From an uncultured candidate division WPS-2 bacterium (GTDB taxonomy: Bacteria; Vulcanimicrobiota; Vulcanimicrobiia; Vulcanimicrobiales; Vulcanimicrobiaceae), in the NCBI GenBank assembly GCA_937927945.1, contig CALEYW010000015.1:1-64000 (forward strand): a DNA stretch of 64,000 nucleotides. The letters are read 5' to 3'. Below the pieces are notes generated by a model. The model saw only the letters and a program-made list of their open reading frames with translations. It ran no database searches and was not told the origin of the DNA. Within the stretch, counting starts at the first letter, position 1, and each line of letters starts with the position of its first letter. This document shows, piece after piece, positions 39,770 through 47,620 of the stretch. The position numbers were made by a program, and so were the translations under genes.

Positions 39770-40129
39770 ATGCACCTCCGCCAGACCGCAGTCCAGCCAA
39801 CCGAACACGCCGACGGCCAATCGGCCTTCTGCCCTCGCTACCAATACGCGATCGAGCTGATCGGCCGCCGCTGGGTCGGCGCGATCCTCCGCGCCCTCGG
39901 CAACGGCCCCGCCCGCTTCAACGAGCTCCTCACCGCCATCCCCGGCCTCTCCGACCGCCTCCTCACCGAACGCCTCCGCGAACTCGAACGCGAAGGCATC
40001 GTCACGCGCACCGTCGCCGCCTGCCGCCCCATCCGCGTCACCTACGAACTCACCCAATGCGGCCGCAGCCTAGACCACGTAGTAACCGCAATAGGCACCT
40101 GGTCCGAATCCTGGGTGGAATCGGAATAG
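39770..40129 (+). CDS. HxlR family transcription regulator
   Basis: The 119-residue winged-helix protein has the HxlR signature: CPRYQYAIELIGRRWVGAILRAL, then FNELLTAIPGLSDRLLTERLRELEREGIVTR. A conserved cysteine (CPR, about residue 22) near the N-terminus is the residue that senses electrophiles or oxidants in relatives such as YodB. The ATG at 39770 is used. It is expected to act as a homodimer controlling its own gene and the divergent doxX. Confidence 0.88.
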   Translation: MHLRQTAVQPTEHADGQSAFCPRYQYAIELIGRRWVGAILRALGNGPARFNELLTAIPGLSDRLLTERLRELEREGIVTRTVAACRPIRVTYELTQCGRSLDHVVTAIGTWSESWVESE

Positions 40130-40183
40130 CCAACCCACGCGCGGGAGCGGAGCCCGGAGGCGCGGGAGCGAGCGAAAACGGAG

Positions 40184-40213
40184 CGGCCCTCGCACCCGAA
40201 AGTACGAGGGCCG
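40184..40213. terminator. Hairpin between hxlR and glutamate dehydrogenase
   Basis: CGGCCCTCG and CGAGGGCCG form a perfect 9-bp stem with a 12-base loop in the gap between the convergent genes. There is no T-run, so termination is probable but not certain. Confidence 0.5.
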
Positions 40214-40265
40214 CGTCCCGACGTAGTGGTGCATCGCTCTCCGCGACTACGCCACCGTCAGGAGC

Positions 40266-41543
40266 CTAAGCGTACACGCCGCGAAGTTTGAGCGACCGAA
40301 CCACGCGATCGATCGCGACCATATACGAAGCCGTCCGATACGTCACACCCCGAGCCTTCGCCAAGTCGCCCACGATCCCAAAGTTCTCGAGCAAATTCTC
40401 CTTGAGCCGCTCGTTGACTTCTTTCTCTTTCCAAAAGTAACCCTGACGATCCTGAACCCACTCGAAATAGGACACCGTCACACCACCCGCATTTGCCACG
40501 ATATCCGGAATCACGGCGATCCCGTTCTTGGCGAAGATGTGATCCGCCTCAGGCGTCGTCGGCCCATTCGCACCCTCGACGATGAGCTTCGTCTTGATAC
40601 GCGCCGCGTTGTCGACGGTCAGAACTTTTTCGAGCGCCGCCGGCACGAGCACGTCGCACGGCACCTCGAGCATCGCCTGATTCGACATCTTGTCGCCGCC
40701 GCGATACCCGTCCAGCGAGTGGTGCTCCTGCGCGTACGCGATCGCACCGTTGACGTCGAGGCCGTTCTCGTTGACGTACGCGCCGGTGACGTCGGAGATG
40801 CCGATCACCTTGCAGCCCGCGTCGCCGAACATCTGCGCCGCGACGGAGCCGACGTTGCCGAAACCTTGCACGACGACCTTCGCACCCTTCGGATCGATAC
40901 CCAAACGCGCCATCTCGTCGAGCGCGACGATCGAAACGCCGCGGCCGGTCGCTTCGACGCGACCGCGCGAACCGCCGATCTCCAGCGGCTTTCCGGTCAC
41001 GACGCCGGGCACGTTCATGCGGTGATGCATCGAGTACGTATCCATGATCCACGCCATGTGCTGCGGCGTCGTGTTGACGTCGGGCGCGGGTACGTCTTTG
41101 TCGGGGCCGATGACCTCGACCAGCTCGGCCGCGTACCGCCGCGTGATGCGCTCGATCTCCGACATCGAGAGCGTTCGCGGATCGCAGGTCACGCCGCCTT
41201 TGCCGCCGCCGAACGGCAGATCGACGACGGCGCATTTCCACGTCATCCAGAACGCGAGGGCCGTGACTTCGTCGAGCGTCACGCCGGGATGGAAGCGGAT
41301 CCCGCCCTTGGCCGGACCGCGCGCGAAGTTGTACTGGACGCGGTACCCGGTATAGACTTCGAGCTGCCCGTTGTCGCGCTGGAACGGGATCGAAAAAATG
41401 ATCTGACGGGAGGGATGGGTGAGAATCGCCCGCATCCCCGGGTCGAGATTGAGGAGGGCGGCCGCTTCGTTGAAGTACGCGATCGCGTCACCGAAGACGC
41501 TGACATCGCGAACCGCGGTCGCCGCCCGAACGGCGGTGGACAT
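40266..41543 (-). CDS. gdhA: Glu/Leu/Phe/Val dehydrogenase family glutamate dehydrogenase
   Basis: This 425-residue enzyme interconverts glutamate and 2-oxoglutarate plus ammonia. The substrate site is ARGPAKGGIRFHP, and the catalytic lysine region is LPFGGGKGGVTCDP. PAPDVNTTPQHMAWI is another family mark, and the Rossmann motif is VVQGFGNVGSVAAQ. An AGGAGG ribosome site lies 11 bases before the ATG. The hexameric short form (about 420 residues) is usually NAD-dependent or of dual specificity. The gene stands alone with a hairpin after it. Confidence 0.94.
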   Translation of the reverse strand: MSTAVRAATAVRDVSVFGDAIAYFNEAAALLNLDPGMRAILTHPSRQIIFSIPFQRDNGQLEVYTGYRVQYNFARGPAKGGIRFHPGVTLDEVTALAFWMTWKCAVVDLPFGGGKGGVTCDPRTLSMSEIERITRRYAAELVEVIGPDKDVPAPDVNTTPQHMAWIMDTYSMHHRMNVPGVVTGKPLEIGGSRGRVEATGRGVSIVALDEMARLGIDPKGAKVVVQGFGNVGSVAAQMFGDAGCKVIGISDVTGAYVNENGLDVNGAIAYAQEHHSLDGYRGGDKMSNQAMLEVPCDVLVPAALEKVLTVDNAARIKTKLIVEGANGPTTPEADHIFAKNGIAVIPDIVANAGGVTVSYFEWVQDRQGYFWKEKEVNERLKENLLENFGIVGDLAKARGVTYRTASYMVAIDRVVRSLKLRGVYA

Positions 41544-41663
41544 CGAACAGAGAACCTCCTGAGCCGTCCGGTTGCTTTAGGACATTGGGAACAATCACCT
41601 GGCTTCGGATGCTCCAAATGGCGCATCGCAGGGTAACTCGCTTGGCCTGCTGAAGCGAGCGCC

Positions 41664-41984
41664 ATGCAGGTCCTTCTCGCCCAATCTACCAGCGACCCGG
41701 GCGCCGGCGCCTACGCGGCGATGGCCGCGATGAGCGGCGTGATCGTGCTCGGCGGCCTCGTGATCACGGTCTTCACGGTCTGGATCTACTACACGATCCT
41801 CAAGAAGACCGGGATGAACCCGTGGCTCTCCCTGCTGATGCTCGTCCCGCTAGCCGGCTTCGTCCTGCTGCTGATCCTCGCGTTCACCGAGTGGCCGATC
41901 GAGCGCGAGAACCGCGCGCTGCGCGCCCAGCTCGGGCTGCCGCCGGCCGGCGCCCCGCCCGGCGCGACCATCATCCAGTCCTAG
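41664..41984 (+). CDS. Small two-helix membrane protein
   Basis: The 106-residue product has two predicted membrane helices (AMSGVIVLGGLVITVFTVWIYY reduced to about residues 22-45, and WLSLLMLVPLAGFVLLLILAF about 54-76), joined by a short loop KKTGMNPW. A helical charged tail and a Pro/Ala-rich end follow. Similar small proteins, with a conserved GMNPWLSLLMLVPLA-like segment, occur as unnamed membrane proteins in many bacteria. No function can be assigned. It ends exactly where the convergent ychF gene ends. Confidence 0.7.
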   Translation: MQVLLAQSTSDPGAGAYAAMAAMSGVIVLGGLVITVFTVWIYYTILKKTGMNPWLSLLMLVPLAGFVLLLILAFTEWPIERENRALRAQLGLPPAGAPPGATIIQS

Positions 41985-43079
41985 CTACACGTTGAAGCGG
42001 AACTCGACGACGTCGCCTTCCTGCATCACGTAGTCCTTGCCCTCGGAGCGCAGCTTGCCGGCGGAACGGATCGCTTCCATCGCCTTGAACGCGACGTAGT
42101 CTTCGAACGACACGATCTCGGCGCGAATGAACCCGCGCTCGATGTCGGAGTGAATCTTTCCGGCGGCTTGCGGCGCTTTGGTCCCCTTGTCGATCGTCCA
42201 GGCGCGCGTTTCTTTGGGCCCGGTGGTCAGGAACGTCATCAAGCCGAGCAGATCGTAGGCCTGTACGATGAGGCGGTCGAGACCACCGCTGGTGATGCCG
42301 TAGTCGGCGCGGAACATCGTCACGTCGTCGTCGCTCATCCCGGCGAACTCGGACTCGATCTTGCCGTTGAACGCGATGGCGCGGCTGTTCTCCGCTTTTG
42401 CGTGCGCGAACACGGCTTGCGCCATCGGTCCGGGCGCCGCGATCTGCGATTCGTCGACGTTCGCGACGTAGAGCACCGGCTTGGCGGTGATCAAGAACGC
42501 CTCGCGTGCCGTCTGCGCTTCGAGGGAATCCGGCGGGAACCCGCGCGCCGGTTGCCCGGCTTCCAAGGCAGCGATCAAACGCTCGAGTGCGGCCAGGCGC
42601 GGCGCTTCTTTGGGATTGGCACGGGCCTCGCGCTGCAGCCTGTCCCGCCGGCGCTCCAGCGATGCAAGGTCGGCGAGCGCCATCTCGATGTTGATGATCT
42701 CGATGTCGCGAAGCGGATCCGGCGTCCCCTCGACGTGCGTGACGTTGGGGTCCTCGAAACATCGCACGACCATGGCGATGGCGTCCGTCTCGCGGATGTG
42801 CGAAAGGAAGGCGTTGCCGAGCCCCTGGCCGCTCGACGCCCCGCGGACCAACCCGGCGATGTCGACGAACCGCATCCCGGCCGGGACGATCTTTTCGGAT
42901 TTGCTCAGGCCGGCGAGCACGTCGAGACGCCGATCCGGGACCGGCACCTCGCCGACGTTCGGCTCGATGGTCGCGAACGGGTAATTCGCCGCCAACGCCT
43001 GCGCGGAGCGGGTGAGCGCGTTGAAGATGGTCGACTTGCCCACGTTGGGAAGCCCGACGATACCGCATGACAGTGCCAC
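41985..43079 (-). CDS. ychF: Ribosome-binding ATPase YchF/Obg-like
   Basis: The 364-residue product matches E. coli YchF (363). Motifs are G1 GIVGLPNVGKST, G3 DIAGLVRGASSGQGLGN, and an altered G4 (VANVDES) that confers ATP specificity, with a C-terminal TGS-like domain ending in GDVVEFRFNV. The start is taken as GTG 43079, giving the usual residues directly before CGIVGLPNVGKS. ATG at 43136 would add 19 basic residues. YchF binds the 70S ribosome and is linked to oxidative stress. Confidence 0.94.
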   Translation of the reverse strand: MALSCGIVGLPNVGKSTIFNALTRSAQALAANYPFATIEPNVGEVPVPDRRLDVLAGLSKSEKIVPAGMRFVDIAGLVRGASSGQGLGNAFLSHIRETDAIAMVVRCFEDPNVTHVEGTPDPLRDIEIINIEMALADLASLERRRDRLQREARANPKEAPRLAALERLIAALEAGQPARGFPPDSLEAQTAREAFLITAKPVLYVANVDESQIAAPGPMAQAVFAHAKAENSRAIAFNGKIESEFAGMSDDDVTMFRADYGITSGGLDRLIVQAYDLLGLMTFLTTGPKETRAWTIDKGTKAPQAAGKIHSDIERGFIRAEIVSFEDYVAFKAMEAIRSAGKLRSEGKDYVMQEGDVVEFRFNV

Positions 43080-43188
43080 GGAGGCGCTTCGTACGCGTTC
43101 CCACCGGATTCGCCTTTTTGCGCTTTCCGGATTCACCGAAAGCTCTGCGCCGGAGGAGTTGGTTCACGCGCCCCCGGAGTATCGGTCG

Positions 43189-43665
43189 ATGCGGCAGATG
43201 AAGGTCGACAAGCTCGGGATCGATCTCCTCACGCACGATCCGGTCGTCATCCTGAAGGACCTCGAGGGCAAGCGGTACCTCCCCATTCTGATCGGTCCGT
43301 TCGAAGCGACCGCGATCGCCTTGGCGCTGGAGGGAACCGCCGTGCCGCGCCCGCTCTCGCACGACCTGATGCGCACGCTGCTGGAATCGCTCTCCGCGAA
43401 GCTCGAGCAGATCATCATCCACGACATCAAGGACTCGACGTTCTTCGCGAAGCTCATCGTGCGCACCAACGGCGAAGTGCAGGAGATCGACGCTCGCCCC
43501 TCCGACGGCATCGCGCTCGCGCTGCGCATGCACGCCCCGATCTTCGTCAGCGACAAGATCGCGCTGGAGGAGACCGTTCCGGACAAGGACGCCGTCGAAC
43601 CCCGCGACTCGCCGACGTTCAAGAAATTCATCGACGAACTCAAGCCCTCGGATTTTTCGGACTAG
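43189..43665 (+). CDS. Bifunctional nuclease family protein (DUF151)
   Basis: The 158-residue product has the DUF151 core: a strand start MKVDKLGIDLLTHDPVVILKD, then LPILIGPFEATAIALALEG, RPLSHDLMRTLL and RPSDGIALALRMHAPIFV. A C-terminal acidic region resembles UVR-type or disordered tails, as in actinobacterial members. Family proteins are described as nucleases acting on DNA and RNA, but the biochemical role is not settled. GGAG lies nine bases before the ATG at 43189. It is divergent from ychF. Confidence 0.85.
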   Translation: MRQMKVDKLGIDLLTHDPVVILKDLEGKRYLPILIGPFEATAIALALEGTAVPRPLSHDLMRTLLESLSAKLEQIIIHDIKDSTFFAKLIVRTNGEVQEIDARPSDGIALALRMHAPIFVSDKIALEETVPDKDAVEPRDSPTFKKFIDELKPSDFSD

Positions 43666-43727
43666 GGCGTCTCGGGCCGCCCCGCGAGCGGACTTTTGAC
43701 GGCGTTCGTCCTATCTTGGGCTCCGCA

Positions 43728-44537
43728 ATGTACACGACGAACGAGAGCGCCGAGATCGGGGTCTATGGAGGCTCGGGCTTCTACTCCCTGATCGAGAACC
43801 CGCGCGAAATCTGGGTCGAGACCCCGTACGGTCTCCCCAGCGACAAGATCGCCCTGGGCGAGATCGCCGGACGGAAAGTGGCCTTTTTGCCGCGCCACGG
43901 CAAGGACCACCGCTACCCGCCGCAGTCGATCAACTACCGCGCGAACGCCTGGGCGATGAAGGCGCTGGGCGTCACCCGTATCATCGGACCGACCGCCTGC
44001 GGTTCGCTGCAGCAGAACGTGAAGCCCGGTTCGATGGTGGTCGCGGACCAGATCGTCGACCGCACTACCGGCCGCAAAGACACCTTCTACGACGGCCCGA
44101 TCACGACACACGTCTCGTTCGCCGACCCGTACTGCTCGCAGCTGCGTCCGATCGCCGTCGACGCGCTGCGCGGCCTCGGGATCGACACCCACGACAAGGG
44201 GACGATCGTCGTGATCCAAGGACCGCGCTTCTCGACCCGCGCGGAATCGAAGTGGTTCAGCTCGCTGGGTTGGGAAGTGATCAACATGACCAATTACCCG
44301 GAGTCGTACTTGGCTCGCGAGCTGGAGATGTGCTACGTCAACATCTCGCTGATCACCGACTACGACGTCGGACTCGAAGGGCAAGCGGGCGTGGAGCCCG
44401 TCTCGCATCACGAAGTGATGCAGGTGTTCGCCAGCAACAACGAGCGCGTGAAGAACGCGATCTTCAAGATCATCGAAGCGATCCCGGCGGAACGCGGCTG
44501 CGGCTGCGGCAGCGCCCTCGCCGGCGCACGGGGCTGA
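43728..44537 (+). CDS. mtnP: S-methyl-5'-thioadenosine phosphorylase
   Basis: This 269-residue purine nucleoside phosphorylase-type enzyme cleaves methylthioadenosine, a by-product of polyamine synthesis, to adenine and methylthioribose 1-phosphate. Signatures are GVYGGSGFY (phosphate site), FLPRHGKDHRYPPQSINYRAN, and VINMTNYPESYLARELEMCY with the substrate Met. The C-terminal CGCGSA is typical of MTA phosphorylases. A PLP decarboxylase that could feed polyamine synthesis lies elsewhere in the window. The start is ATG 43728. Confidence 0.92.
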   Translation: MYTTNESAEIGVYGGSGFYSLIENPREIWVETPYGLPSDKIALGEIAGRKVAFLPRHGKDHRYPPQSINYRANAWAMKALGVTRIIGPTACGSLQQNVKPGSMVVADQIVDRTTGRKDTFYDGPITTHVSFADPYCSQLRPIAVDALRGLGIDTHDKGTIVVIQGPRFSTRAESKWFSSLGWEVINMTNYPESYLARELEMCYVNISLITDYDVGLEGQAGVEPVSHHEVMQVFASNNERVKNAIFKIIEAIPAERGCGCGSALAGARG

Positions 44538-44544
44538 ACCAGCG

Positions 44545-45276
44545 ATGCGGCGCGCGCCCATAGCGGGTCCCGACCTCGGCGTCTACGTCCAGGCAATTCC
44601 GCTGCTGGCGCGCAATCCGTCGATCATCGTCATCCCGCTGCTGATGGCGGTGATCGCGGTGCTCGTCGGCATGGTGCTCTCGCCGTACGGCGGCGGCGGC
44701 ATCGCGCAGGCGACGAGCGGTTTGGCGGGATTCATCCTCCAGCTGCTGCAGCTCTTCGGCCTGGGCGCCGCCTGCGTGATTGCGGACGAAGCGTGGCGCA
44801 GCGGTCACGCGTCGTTCGAGCGCGGCTGGAGCGAAGCGCGCCGCCGCGGAAGCGATATCCTCGTGGCCGCGCTCGGCGTGGCGATCGTCACCAGCCTGGC
44901 GCAATTCGCCGGCGTGCTGGTCGGCGCGTGGATTGCACTCGCGTTGACGATAGTGATCTACGTCTTCTTGATCTGGGCGATGCCCGCCGCGGCGGTCGGC
45001 GGCATCCCCGGCGGCGCGGCGATCGGCGTGTCGGTGGAACGCGTGCGCGCGACCCCTGGTCCGGCCGTGCTGACGGCGGCCATAGCGTTCGCGCTGACCT
45101 TCTTCGCGGTGCCGTACGCATCGTCGTATCTGAGCAGCCTGTTACTGCCGTACATCGGCGGGTCGACGATCATCATCCTGTTGATTCACGCGATCCTGCA
45201 GGCGATCGCGATCGGCTACGTCGCGCTGATCGTCACGAAGACGTACACCGACACCGCGTTCACGCGCCGCTGGTAA
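44545..45276 (+). CDS. Polytopic membrane protein of unknown function
   Basis: The 243-residue protein has about five to six hydrophobic segments and few loop charges. SFERGWSEARRRGSDI forms a cytoplasmic loop between helices two and three. This layout recalls DUF6159-like integral membrane proteins, but I cannot confirm the family. It starts seven bases after mtnP and could be co-transcribed, yet nothing ties it to methylthioadenosine. It converges on holB. Confidence 0.7.
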   Translation: MRRAPIAGPDLGVYVQAIPLLARNPSIIVIPLLMAVIAVLVGMVLSPYGGGGIAQATSGLAGFILQLLQLFGLGAACVIADEAWRSGHASFERGWSEARRRGSDILVAALGVAIVTSLAQFAGVLVGAWIALALTIVIYVFLIWAMPAAAVGGIPGGAAIGVSVERVRATPGPAVLTAAIAFALTFFAVPYASSYLSSLLLPYIGGSTIIILLIHAILQAIAIGYVALIVTKTYTDTAFTRRW

Positions 45277-45283
45277 CCGCCGC

Positions 45284-46294
45284 TCACCGCCGCCCCTCCG
45301 CGCTGCTCGGGGCGAGTGCCATCCGCACCAAATCGGCGACCAGCGCGGGCGTGACGTTGGTGCGTGCGATCCGCTCCGCGTCGCCGATGGCGCCCAGCAG
45401 CCGGGCCAGCGCGGCCGGTTCTCGCGGCGGCAGCGCTTCCAGACGCGCGCGCTGATCGCGCGCGAGGAGCGGCACCGCCCCACCCAGGCCGAGCGCCGCC
45501 CAGTCGCGAGCCAGCGTCTTCACCGTCTCGAGCCCCGCCTCGAGCGTCGGACGCGCCGCCCATCCGCTCGCGTCGGCTTCATCGCCCTGCGCTGCGGCAA
45601 AGAACCATTCGACGGCCGCGTCACGCGTCGCACCTTCGCCTTCATCGAGGTACGCGAGCGCTCGCGCCACGCTGCCATTGGCGATCGTCGCGGCGCGCGC
45701 GGCGTCGTCCGCGGAGAGACCGCGCCGTTCGAGCACTTGCGTGACCTCGACTTCGCTGAGCAGCGGAAACGTCACCTCGATCAGGCGCGAGCGGATCGTC
45801 GGCAGTATGCGGCCTGCGGCCGACGACGTGATCAGCAGCAGCACGTCGTCGGGCGGCTCTTCGAAAAATTTCAACAGCGCGTTGGCCGCTTCGCGCGTGA
45901 AGTCCGCGTCACCCAAGACGAAGACCCGCTTGCCGCCGGCGTACGAATGCATCGAGAGCTGGCGCACCATATCGCGCGCGGTCGGTTCGTCGGACTCGTG
46001 AAAGCCGCTGCCGTCGCGTTCTCCGATCTTGAGCTGACCTTCGGCGTAGTAGAAATCCGGGTGTGTGCCGGCGGCGACGTGCGTGCAGCCGGTGCAATGG
46101 CCGCACCATCCGAGCAGCGTGCGCTTCTCGGTGACGCAGAGCAGCGAACGCGCGAGCTCGCGCGCGAACGTCTTTTTCCCGACGCCGGCCGGGCCGGTGA
46201 AGAGATACCCGTGCGAGAGCGTCGCGCCGGTCAGGTGTTCGAAGAGCGCCCGCGGCACGGCGGCGCCGAGCACCTCGAATCGTCCGTCGATCAT
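45284..46294 (-). CDS. holB: DNA polymerase III delta-prime subunit (clamp loader)
   Basis: The 336-residue AAA+ protein has the clamp-loader layout: Walker-A-like GPAGVGKKTFARELAR, zinc cysteines in CGHCTGCTHVAAGTHPDF, and NALLKFFEEPPDDVLLLI with SRL (sensor/SRC-like motif ILPTIRSRLIEV). Its start overlaps the tmk stop (ATGA), the classic tmk-holB pairing. It should open the sliding clamp together with the tau/gamma and delta subunits. Confidence 0.9.
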   Translation of the reverse strand: MIDGRFEVLGAAVPRALFEHLTGATLSHGYLFTGPAGVGKKTFARELARSLLCVTEKRTLLGWCGHCTGCTHVAAGTHPDFYYAEGQLKIGERDGSGFHESDEPTARDMVRQLSMHSYAGGKRVFVLGDADFTREAANALLKFFEEPPDDVLLLITSSAAGRILPTIRSRLIEVTFPLLSEVEVTQVLERRGLSADDAARAATIANGSVARALAYLDEGEGATRDAAVEWFFAAAQGDEADASGWAARPTLEAGLETVKTLARDWAALGLGGAVPLLARDQRARLEALPPREPAALARLLGAIGDAERIARTNVTPALVADLVRMALAPSSAEGRR

Positions 46295-46908
46295 CGGTGC
46301 GCCGCCGAGCGCCGGTCGACCACGGCCTGCGCCTCATCGGCGAGCGCGGCGGCGGATTGCGTGCCGTCGAGCACGACGATGCGATGCGCGAAACGCTCCG
46401 CAAGAGCGAGGTAGCCCGCGCGTACGCGGGTGTGGAACGCGCCGTCCTCGCGTTCCAGCCGGTCGGCGCCGCCACGCGCGCGAACGCGCTCCGCGGAGAG
46501 TTCGACCGGGATGTCGACCACGAAGGTGAGATCCGGAGCGATCCGCTGGGTCGCCGCCAAACAGATTTCCAGCAGCTGTTCGACATCCAGGCCGCGCCCG
46601 AAACCCTGATAGGCGACCGTCGCGTCGAAGAAGCGATCGCAGAGCACCATGATCCCCACTTTGAGCGCCGGCGCGATCACGCCGGCGACCAATTGCGCAC
46701 GCGACGCGTTGAGAAGCATTACTTCCGCCAGCGGATCGACCTGAAAAGCCGGATCGAGGAACACGCCTCGCAAAGCATCCCCGAACGGGGTGCCGCCGGG
46801 TTCTTTGGTGACCAGCACCGGCTCCCCGCGGGCGGTCAGCCTTTTTGCTAGGGCTGCGATCAGCGTGGACTTCCCGGCGGCTTCGATGCCTTCAAAGGTG
46901 ACGAGCAC
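46291..46908 (-). CDS. tmk: Thymidylate kinase
   Basis: The 205-residue kinase phosphorylates dTMP to dTDP. The P-loop is FEGIEAAGKSTL, the DR motif is VLCDRFFDATVAYQGFGRGLD, and the lid region is RARGGADRLE. It is coupled to holB by an ATGA overlap. A PilZ gene is transcribed divergently 46 bases away. Confidence 0.93.
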   Translation of the reverse strand: MLVTFEGIEAAGKSTLIAALAKRLTARGEPVLVTKEPGGTPFGDALRGVFLDPAFQVDPLAEVMLLNASRAQLVAGVIAPALKVGIMVLCDRFFDATVAYQGFGRGLDVEQLLEICLAATQRIAPDLTFVVDIPVELSAERVRARGGADRLEREDGAFHTRVRAGYLALAERFAHRIVVLDGTQSAAALADEAQAVVDRRSAAHR

Positions 46909-46954
46909 TCAGGGCTCTTCGCGACATCGACGGCCCGGCCATCGCGGAGGTATC

Positions 46955-47608
46955 GTGCTCAACGAGTTGGTGAAGCGCTTCTCAGGCGGCTCGGCGGAAC
47001 GGCGGACGGTGGAGCGGGTGCGCCGGAAATACCCGATCGCCTGGCTCCACGGCTCCGAGCTGGTCGCCGCGGCCGGAATCGACATCAGCGAACGCGGAAT
47101 GCTCTTCGCCACCCGAACGGCCCCCGCCGGCTCGCAAGTCGACGTCGCGCTCGACGTCGAGGGGCGCCGTGTCCGGGCGCGGATGACCATCGTGCGCAAG
47201 GGACCCATCACGCGCGAAGGCGTGGAATGGACGCTGGTCGCCGCGGAGTTCCAGGGCATCGCCGCCGACGACTGGGACGCCATCGTGCGCTTCTGCCGCG
47301 CTCAGCCCGCGCCCGAGAACCGGGCCGCGAGCGAACTCTCGGCGCTCGCCGCGACGGATGACGACGCATACCGGCTGCTCCCGCTCAACGTCCAGCAGCG
47401 CGTGGTCGAAGTACTCTCCCAAGCCGGCCGGCTCTTGGCGTGGGATCAGGCGAAGAGCCCGCTGCTGCGCATGACGTACCTCGGGCAGGCCCGGACCGGC
47501 GTCCACCGGCTGAGCGTCCATAGCCGCTTGCCGAACGAAGGGGAGGTCCTCTTCTTCGATTCCGTCGTCACGGTCGACGACGCGGGGAACGTCGCCCTCG
47601 ACCGCTGA
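46955..47608 (+). CDS. PilZ-domain c-di-GMP-binding protein
   Basis: The 217-residue product has an N-terminal PilZ domain. The RR of RRKYPIAWL and the DISERGM motif (D-x-S-x-x-G) are the two c-di-GMP-binding elements, and the domain continues to about residue 115. The remaining ~100 residues are not recognised; they include VQQRVVEVLSQAG and an acidic strand-rich end. The start is GTG 46955 with GGAGG upstream. It precedes a chemoreceptor gene by 12 bases, which suggests c-di-GMP control over chemosensory or surface behaviour. A GGDEF protein is encoded at 3.4-5.2 kb. Confidence 0.85.
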   Translation: MLNELVKRFSGGSAERRTVERVRRKYPIAWLHGSELVAAAGIDISERGMLFATRTAPAGSQVDVALDVEGRRVRARMTIVRKGPITREGVEWTLVAAEFQGIAADDWDAIVRFCRAQPAPENRAASELSALAATDDDAYRLLPLNVQQRVVEVLSQAGRLLAWDQAKSPLLRMTYLGQARTGVHRLSVHSRLPNEGEVLFFDSVVTVDDAGNVALDR

Positions 47609-47620
47609 ACGAGCCTGGCA